Below, one piece after another: positions 56,711 through 64,000 of a stretch of 64,000 bases of DNA. The translations under genes and the position numbers were made by a program. This DNA comes from Codonopsis lanceolata (taxonomy: Eukaryota > Streptophyta > Magnoliopsida > Asterales > Campanulaceae), in the NCBI GenBank assembly GCA_013146195.2, contig CM028377.1:2356001-2420000 (forward strand), read 5' to 3'. The notes under the pieces are model-generated. The model was not told the origin of the DNA, did no database searches, and saw only the letters and a program-made list of their open reading frames with translations. The number at the start of each line of letters is the position of its first letter. The first letter of the stretch is position 1.

Positions 56711-59700
56711 TGTGGTGACCTGGCCCGGCCCCAAGGTGGAACCGCGGGTCGGACTGCCCAAATAGGAGGGAAACAAGTAAACACATAAACATGAAAGGAC
56801 TCAATTTAAGAAAACGACGTGACGCAACATTGGAGACGTAACACACCTCGGCTCCAAAAGGCCGTAATTTTTAAAACTTTTCAAACCTGATATAACAGTT
56901 AAGCAATTAATTCAAGTCATCGGCGACACTACATGCCGGAACCCAAACTAACAGTTTATGGACAAAAATTAAATAAGAGCTAATAGGATGCTTAGCGGAA
57001 GACTTATACGTAGTGAACTAATTAACATAATATCCAAAGCTCGGCTTACACATTGCCGGCATCAAAGGGATTACAAGTACTACAAGTGATAATACTACAA
57101 GTAGTTAACTAAAATAAACAAGTACAAGTTCTAACACACTCCCAAGCATAGTCTAAATGACTTGTTTTAAAACCCGTCGTCCTTGCAAATTACAAAAGAA
57201 AGGAAGAGGACATCTAAACCACCTCTTCAACTGCAACGTCGGACCAAAAGAGGAACAAGGGAACATGAACACCGCAAGCCTCAACGAGAAGGACCTGCTT
57301 TGCTAAGATCTAAAGCAGTAAAGGGGAATGGGTAAGTCATATAGACTTGTAAGCTATCAATCATGCATGTCATGGCAATATGCAACATGCAAGGCAAGAT
57401 ATCATCACATAAGCATATAGAACATATATCCAAAATGCACATTGTTTCACATAGGTGCTCGTAATAAAATCACATAGGATAAGGATATATGGAGAGCCTG
57501 GCCGCTACGTAATTCCTGCATACAAGCGTTATCTGGAATGTGAGGTGTCAGATGATTATGAGTACATCAACCTTGTGAGGAGATGCCCGGGATAGACACA
57601 CCAAAGATGCTCTAATGGTTACAGCAAAGGGGCTACTTCCCCACTGTGGCCACAGTGGAGGCGTGTGTGTACAAGGACATGCATGCCAGCTGGACTCATG
57701 CAAATGCCAAGTAGTGTTTACTTAACAAATTCTCAAGTAGAGAACGAGGTCGACAAGAGCGATCTCGTTCATGACAAATAATTATTCTCATCAATAATCA
57801 AGTAGGATTGAGTTCGACAAGAGCGAACTCAACATGTCAAATAGGCATTCTATTATATGACATTTAAATCAAGCATGGTAATCAATCCAATTCAAAAGTC
57901 TATAATTTATATTCTTAGTGAAACACATTTAGAACGTTGTAGGGATTGATCATTGAGCCGGTATTGTTTAATGGCTCACTAAAATAGACTCCGTTGAGTC
58001 GTCTCTATAAATTTATCCAATAGAGTTTAAACGCTAAATGCATTCTAAACCCTTTTCTAAGTTCTCGGATAGACTAGGCCATTAATCGAAATAACAACCA
58101 TAGTCAAGAATTATTATCAATTCATAATTTATGGAACCTTAGAATAATAATTTCTAAAATTTATTAAATGGCAATGGTCCAAGAACAATAGTTAGTCCAA
58201 ATGAAGCATAAAACACATTTTACTCTAGGCTTAGGACCAAAACAACAAGATGAACAATTCATAGTTTACGGAACCCTAGGATCATAATCTCTAAAAGTTG
58301 TCAAAAGTCAATGGACCAAGAACAATAGTTATTCCAAATGAAGCATAGAACACATTTTACTCTAGGCTTAGGACCAAAACAATAAGATGAACAATTTATA
58401 ATTTATGGAACCCTAGAATCATAATCTCTAAAGGTTGTCAAAAATCAATAGTCCAAGAACAATAATTATTCCAAATGGGGCATAGAACACATTTAGTTCT
58501 AGGCTTAGGACCAAAACAACAAAATGAACAATTCATAATTTATGGAACCCTAGGATCATAATCTCTAAAGGTTGTCAAAAGTCAATATTCCAAGAACAAT
58601 AATTATTCCAAATGGGGCATGCAACACATTTAATTCTAGGCTTAGGACTAAATCAACAAGATAAACACATCATTCAAAAATCTCATAAACTCAAATCATC
58701 CATCAAACATGGCATATACATGGTAGGAGCATGGGAATCATAAGAAGAGGGGGATAGCATGACATTTCTAGCATACATCCTAAGGAGAATCAATAGCTTA
58801 CCTTACACCAAGGAAAAATATGAAATGAACATAATCTAATCGGATAAAAACATGCTTCTATCGATAGCTTCAATTTGGTGGTCTTGGATTGGCAATCGGA
58901 GTTCGAGAGCTCAAGCTATGGAGGAAACACACACTAATCTCCCCTCACCATTCACACACAAGAGCTTGGGAAGAGAGAGAAGGAATTTTATGATATGGTG
59001 GGCTTAATGGCTGATCACAAATGTGGGAGGTTTATATATGACATGCAAATATGGGTGGAAGTCCACATGTCACATGGAGGATGAGTGGAAATCCACATGT
59101 CTAATGGAGGATGAATGGGATTAGGCATAATCAAACTTAGTTAGGGTCTAATATGAGGGATTAGGGTCACTAAGGATAGGGGTTCAAAGGGTTAAATGTG
59201 TCACAAATCAGATTGAAAGAAAAATCCCGTAGGTGTGATTTTGGTAGCATGCGGTCGCATCATGCATGATTGATAGCTTACAAGTCTTTATGACTTACCT
59301 ATTCCCCTTTACTGCTTTAGATCTTAGCAAAACAGATCCTTCTCATTGAGGCTTGCGGTGTTTGTGTTCCCTTGTTCCTCTTTTGGTCCGACGTTGCAGT
59401 TGAAGAGGTGGTTTAGATGTCCTCTTCCTTTTTTTTGTAATTTGCAAGGACGATGAATTTTAAAGCAAGTTATTTAGACTATGGATGGGAATGTGCTAGA
59501 ACTTGTACTTGTTTATTTAAGTTAGCTCTTATTTAAATCTTGTACATTAACTGCTAATTTGGGTTCCGGCATGTAAACTTGGTTTAATTGCTTAACTGTT
59601 ATATCAGGAAATGTTTTTAAAATTCCGGCCTTTTGGTGCCGAGGTGTGTTACGTCTCCAATGTTGCATCTCGTCGTTTTCTTAAATTGAGTCCTTGCATG

Positions 59701-59780
59701 TTTATGTGTTTACTTGTTTCCCCCCTATTTGGGCTAGTCCGACCCGCGGTTCCACCTCGGGCCCTGATCAGGTCACCACA
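56711..59780 (-). mobile_element. Fold-back LTR insertion, target duplication TTAAT
   Basis: Both termini are the same LTR end in opposite orientation: TGTGGTGACCTGGCCCGG at 56711 and, as reverse complement, the end GATCAGGTCACCACA at 59780. TTAAT flanks it on both sides (56706-56710, 59781-59785). From 56711 to about 59248 it follows the LTR at 37984-41461 (up to the AAAATCCCGTAG phrase, also at 40328). Then comes ATGCGGTCGCAT (59249-59260), after which the sequence is the reverse complement of 57369-56711. The right arm is 520 bp against 659 bp because about 130 bp between two TTAG repeats was lost. There is no 5' LTR end, interior or primer-binding site. Confidence 0.9.
58150..58670 (-). 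repeat. Tandem repeat of about 140 bp in the fold-back LTR, about 3.7 copies
   Basis: Units share CCAAGAACAATA, ACACATTT, CTAGGCTTAGGAC and GATGAACAATTCATA. Homologous to 39415-39805 with at least one extra unit. Confidence 0.85.
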
Positions 59781-59785
59781 TTAAT

Positions 59786-60905
59786 AAATCAAGTCATGGT
59801 ATTTTTGTGCTCAGAAAAATTGGAGAGAAAAAGTTTCATCAACTAGACCAAGCTAAGGCACATAGACAAGTTTTCATGCATCACTATTAACAAGCATGTT
59901 ATCATTGACGGAAGTAACCACACTTAAAATAAAGACTCGAAAAAAATTTCAAAATTTTCTGATTTTTTTAAAACAAAACTAAAACTAAAATAAACTAACT
60001 AAATAAAAAGAAAATTTTAAAAATTAAACTAGATAGCAAATAAATACAAAAATAGGTAACAGGGCCACTAGCAAATATAGCAATATAAGCCTAAGGCAAT
60101 TCCACCCCCAAACTTAAATTTCACATTGTCCTCAATTTAAGTCAATTAAAGAACAAGGGGTAATGAATAATTCATCTAGCATGGCAATTGGGGCAAGCTA
60201 TTATGAGCATTACGGGCATATCAACCCAACAACTTGACATTTTTTTCTTCATTCCACACATACTCAAGTTACCAGCAACCCAACATTAAAAATAGGCAAT
60301 GCGAACAACCCATTACGTTGCGAGAATTAAATCTCAAAAAATAGTAGAACACCCCAACATCACAATTGCCCAACTTAAAATTCAAATAACAGCCAGAGCA
60401 ACCTAACTACCAACCACTGCTCAAATTGCCCAACTTAAACTTTCCAAATGAGTTCCAAGAATTTATGCTCAATTCACTGTAATCAACTGTGAGTACAAAT
60501 CTACTCACCACCACCACTTAATTTTCACAAAGTCATCAATTAAATAAAGTATAACTAGAGTATACTTATGAACAATTTGTTTAGCAAATTTCCAGTAAAA
60601 TAGAGGACCCCTAATTCACATTGTATGCTAATCTAAATTACATAGATAGATTTAGGATTGAAAATTAATTTTTTGCACGCAACCCAGTTAATGTAATCCA
60701 TTGGCAGTGACTCCCATTACTCCACAATTTCCAAACGAGTAACAATAATCTATCTCCCAACATAATTTAATAATGTCGCAGCCACAATTTATTTTCCCCA
60801 AGGATCAAATGTAATGAAATTCTCAAGAAAGCACCAACAAATAGCTACGATCAGATAATATCAAACTCACTCACAAAATTGGGTAATAATTTCACAATTT
60901 GCAGC
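59786..60905 (-). mobile_element. Interior of the gypsy-like element, right part
   Basis: Continues 56705 after the fold-back insertion. It has the minus-strand phrase TTAAATTGAGGACAATGTG followed by AAATTTAAGTTTGGGGGTGG (60100-60150), common in non-coding 3' regions of Tat/Athila-group elements. No protein motif. Confidence 0.45.
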
Positions 60906-61900
60906 ACTATTTTGGGAAAGATGAGAAAGATCTTACTAGAATTTTTTTTATAACAAGAGTGATTTCTATATTCGAGCCCTTGAATCTGATTTGTTGATTC
61001 TGTGATGAACCAATGGAGAACCACGCAGATGGCAACAAATATGGTGGCTGGAGAAGGGGGATGAAGCTTGGCCAGACATCACTGGGTTGGAGGCGAAATT
61101 GAAGAAGACGTTGGGCAGCTACCTTGAATCTAGAGCCAGCGAATCGTTGAAGAATGACGGAAGGCGAAGAGCGCAGTTGGACTACTTGGGCAGAGGGAGA
61201 CGGTGGCTGATGGAGATCTTCCATACTTGGGAGAAAGTAGAGCTTTGCCGGCTCTGTTGAAGGGGGAGCTCGGCCAGACATGGTGGATGTGGAGGCGATA
61301 GGGGTAGAAGATGAAGATTGCTGGGGTTTTGGGATTCACCGGAGAAGATCCGGTGGCAGGATTGAAGATGACGCCGATTGGGCTGTGGATGATTTGGGTG
61401 AATAAGTTGGAAGGAGATGGGGTTTGGGGATTTGATTCCCTGATTCAGGGTGACGTCGACGACTTTGGGTTGTTTCTGAGCTGACACTGGAGCAGGATGA
61501 TGGATGGGTGAAGGGTGAGAGAGAGAGAGAAAGAGCTTGGGCAGCACTTGGTTTTGTTTCTGGGCATGAGAATGGAGATAAGGCCGACACTGTTTGGGGC
61601 TTGTTGCTGAAGCTGGAGCCATGACTGGAGAATTGAAGAAGAGATGTGTGATGCCAAACTGAAAGAGAGAGAGAGAAAAAGGTTTGGTGATGAAAAGAGA
61701 AATTGGAGGAAGGAATGGAAACAGCTAGGTTCCTTCCCTGCAGATTTGATACAGAGTGGCCGAGCGATCGCTTGAATTAGGGACTAAGCGAGCGCTTAAA
61801 TGACCTTTCAGCTACCCCACTTACTGTATTTTGCGCGTTCGCTCAGTCGAAAGACCGAGCGATCGCTTAGTAAATTTCAATCAGGCCTCTTGCAACTTAA
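60906..61900 (-). mobile_element. Leader-like, GA/CT-rich region with clustered GCGATCGC palindromes
   Basis: The minus strand is Pro/Ser-coding in three overlapping frames (up to 146 codons, 61622-61182). That is a composition effect of CT-rich sequence; no domain is seen. CT tracts at 61650-61680 end in CTTTCAG, a possible splice acceptor. Upstream on the minus strand are four palindromic motifs (61763-61867). It probably belongs to the gypsy-like element at 53918, as leader and promoter. Confidence 0.4.
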
Positions 61901-62099
61901 TTAATTCTGATTTCTACCTCAACCTGATTCTTTAATGAGGTGGTCTCCTGTAAGACGGTCTTACGGATCCTTATCTGTAAGACGAAACCCCATTTAAAAA
62001 TTTACGGGTCATAATAAATAAATAATATGTTACATAATTTTGCAAAAGATAATGAGGTGAGATGGTTCACAAGAAAACACATAAGGTTTAGAGTTTAGC

Positions 62100-62465
62100 G
62101 TCACTTTGAAAACAAAAGTGTGTCATTTTTGGATAATTGTTGCCTTAGGTCTGATTAAGTTTTACTTAGTTACTTTAAATCAGAGTGTCACTTTTAAACA
62201 TAGAATGTGTCGTTTTTATGTTTTACGTGTGTCATTTTTGGCCCAAAAAAAATCACTTTTCATCTTTAAATTTTTATTCATAAGTGTCACATTTAGTGTG
62301 TCACTTTTAAGTATTAATTGTGTCACTTTTAGACATTAGGTGTGTCACTTTTGGTAAAACAACTCATTTTTATAATCATACAATTTGTATCAATAAGAGT
62401 GTCACTTTTAGGCTTGGCGTGTGTTACTTTTAGGACTAAAGTGTGTCACTTTAGAGCTAGTAATT
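62100..62465. repeat. Loose array of GTGTCACTTTT motifs
   Basis: About twelve GTGT(C)A.TTTT motifs at irregular spacing of 20-45 bp, more diverged than the array at 62830. Confidence 0.75.
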
Positions 62466-62591
62466 TTAACTGCAATAACCAATTGAATATTACTGAAATA
62501 TATCTTCTCATTCATAGAAATGTATATAATCCCAAGTGTCAATCGCTAAAAACACAAAACTATAACTTTTTCAAGGTAAAATATATGTTTT

Positions 62592-62864
62592 TTACTCAAA
62601 CTTACAAAATTTACTGAAAATATGTCTAAAATAACCGAGCATTAGGAGTCTTGAACCAAATTCCTTGGCTTGATAGAAATCAGAAAAATCAGTAGTCTTT
62701 TTCTTGCCCTTTTCAATACTCTCCTTAATTCTTTTTCTCCTTCCCTTCGTAACAGAGCGAGTATGATCTAGGCATGTAGTAGATGAACTTGAAACACAAG
62801 ATGATTCATTTTGGTCCGGTAAATTCTTTAAAGAAGTGTCACTTTTTAGTATTAAGAGTTTCAC
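62592..62864 (-). pseudogene. FAR1-like MULE transposase C-terminal fragment
   Basis: A 90-codon frame with CLDHTRSVTKGRRKRIKESI followed by EKGKKK. FAR1/FHY3-type MULE-derived proteins end with a region of the form (D/P)P...TKGR(P/R)..R.K..(L/I)EK, which this resembles. Nothing of the DDE core or SWIM finger is present, so at most the C-terminal tail of a lost transposase remains. Confidence 0.4.
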
Positions 62865-63125
62865 TTTTTAGTATTAAGAGTGTCACTTTCTAGTATTAAA
62901 TGTGTCACTTTTTAGTATGAAGAGTGTCACATTTTAGTATTAAATGTGTCACTTTTTGTATTAAGAGTGTCACTTTTTAGTATTAAATGTGTCACTTTTT
63001 AGTATTAAGAGTGTTACTTTGTATTTTAATAAAAATTATAATAAATTTTCATTTATAGTGTCACTTTTAACATTAAAATGTGTCACTTTTGTGTTTTTAA
63101 TGTGTCACGTTTGGTTTTAAATGTG
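62830..63125. repeat. Tandem GTGTCACTTTTTAGTATTAA array
   Basis: About twelve units of 20-23 bp, GTGTCACTTTTTAGTATTAA with AGA or AT G linkers alternating (AAGAGTGTC versus AAATGTGTC), giving a higher-order unit of about 45 bp. Such subterminal arrays commonly serve as transposase-binding sites. Confidence 0.85.
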
Positions 63126-63488
63126 TCATTTAACATTTCGTCAAAGTCCGTTAGGATCTGTCAAGTATCCCAAGGTAATTGATGCTAACGAAAGGCTAAC
63201 GGAGCTGACAAATGATTAAACTGCAAGGCGTGGGAATTATGCGGCAAACATTGAAAGTGGAGGGGCACCGGAGCAAATAGTGGAAAAGAGCATTAAAATT
63301 AATTTTTTTGCTGGGGCATGTCAAACCTTGGACCACCTTCGGCTAAACTTTTAAGGTCTGCTAAAAGACCAACTCAGCTGACCAATATTTGTGATTTTTA
63401 TTAACAGACTTAGTTATTAACCTGTGAATTTCTAAATGAGACTCTGTCTTACGGATTTAGGATCCGTAAGACCGTCCTACACAAGTCT

Positions 63489-63626
63489 TTGTCTTTTTAA
63501 TTAACGAGTTGACTCCTAAATTTGATTTTTCAAGCGGCATGTTACATGTTTTAAACTAAAAAACAAAACAATACAAAAACTAAAAATAAAACTATTAAAT
63601 GTTAGTACATAAAAATTAAATACATA

Positions 63627-63689
<63 letters not shown>

Positions 63690-64000
63690 GCGTTAGTGAA
63701 AAAATACATAAAAATAAAATAAAATAAAATAAAATAAAATAAAATCTTTTTGTGAGTGTGACACTATTAACACCCCCTACAAACACACAAACTCAAGGAG
63801 ATTCTAACGAGTGACGCAAAAAGCAACATAATAAATACAAGAGATAAGGGTTAGAAATTATTCTAAGTTATAGTTGTTAGCGTGACTTAAATCCTCCCTT
63901 TCAACTTAGGAGGAATTGTCGGATCATTTAACAAAGCACACATTTTTTGTGAATAAAATCCACCACTCATGTAGTGTTTTAAAATCTGACCATTAAAATC
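63489..64000. repeat. AT-rich tail with (AAT)n and (AAAAT)n microsatellites
   Basis: (AAT)n at about 63627-63684 and (AAAAT)n at about 63713-63746. The rest (63750-64000) contains no recognised gene or repeat. Confidence 0.85.

Larger units (their letters stand above)
61942..63488. mobile_element. Mutator-like (MULE-type) element, probably non-autonomous
   Basis: Imperfect terminal inverted repeats of about 50 bp: the left end contains GTAAGACGGTCTTACGGATC and CTGTAAGACGAAACCCCATTT; the right end, complemented, contains GGACGGTCTTACGGATCCTA and CCGTAAGACAGAGTCTCATTT (each shown in pieces). Interior: two arrays of GTGTCACTTTT-type repeats and a small FAR1-like frame. I could not find a clear 8-10 bp target duplication. 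Repeats of the GTAAGACGGTCTTACG kind are, in my recollection, common in Caryophyllales. Confidence 0.6.

Noticed and set aside
56711..59780. Interpretation as integrated minus-strand strong-stop DNA (U5-R only)
   Set aside because: The sequence extends about 200 bp beyond the TATA box at 59030 into U3, so it is longer than strong-stop DNA from that promoter.
61182..61622. Minus-strand frame of 146 codons, Pro/Ser-rich, with further overlapping frames
   Set aside because: CT-rich strand gives long frames in all phases; no domain, and it lies in a transposon leader-like region.

Overview
The window is repeat-rich nuclear DNA from a flowering plant. The evidence is nested LTR retrotransposons with tRNA-iMet-type primer-binding sites, plant CACTA, hAT and Mutator-like DNA transposons, and intron-containing fragments of plant genes (SUC4-type sucrose transporter, AP-5 beta-like adaptor subunit, P4-ATPase, ATXR3/SDG2-type methyltransferase, LRR protein). 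A terminal motif of the GTAAGACGGTCTTACG kind recalls repeats I associate with Caryophyllales; this is a weak hint. I see no intact host gene. A run of 100 N (23194-23293) marks a scaffold gap.

Layout. 1-3011: 5' LTR, primer-binding site and gag start of a minus-strand Ty3/gypsy (Tekay/Del-like) element, inserted in the LTR of a plus-strand relative (3012-9355) that has a 4.5-kb 3' LTR and almost no coding interior. 9356-10343: LTR-like sequence on the minus strand with a TATA box and a 15-16 bp minisatellite. 11140-11650: LRR gene fragment. 12153-13754: solo LTR with 5-bp target duplication. 14100-15235: a copia integrase scrap and an ATXR3-like pseudogene. 15240-23193: decayed SIRE-like Ty1/copia element running into the gap.

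25935-42076 is a 16-kb CACTA element. Its ends carry arrays of ACAACGTTT/AAACGTTGT repeats, and it holds, all on the minus strand, exon fragments of an AP-5 beta-like gene, a SUC4-type sucrose transporter and a P4-ATPase, with many splice sites still recognisable. A solo LTR (37984-41461, TSD AGAGG) sits inside it. 42300-49754 is a decayed hAT transposase gene split near its C terminus by another solo LTR (45123-49088, TSD AGCTT). 50395-53160 is a degenerate array of roughly 0.5-kb units, one carrying an inversion. 53918-61900 is a minus-strand gypsy-like element interrupted by a fold-back LTR molecule (56711-59780, TSD TTAAT). 61942-63488 is a Mutator-like element with GTGTCAC arrays.

The most interesting signals are in the LTRs. 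(1) Upstream of several promoters lies a pair of short hairpins: the arms are alike within one element, differ completely between elements at the homologous site, and always remain self-complementary. (2) The fold-back LTR has the same U5 end at both termini, a target duplication outside, and its turning point beside such a palindrome, as expected from snap-back during reverse transcription. (3) The transcribed part of five LTRs keeps a set of hairpins with compensatory base changes.
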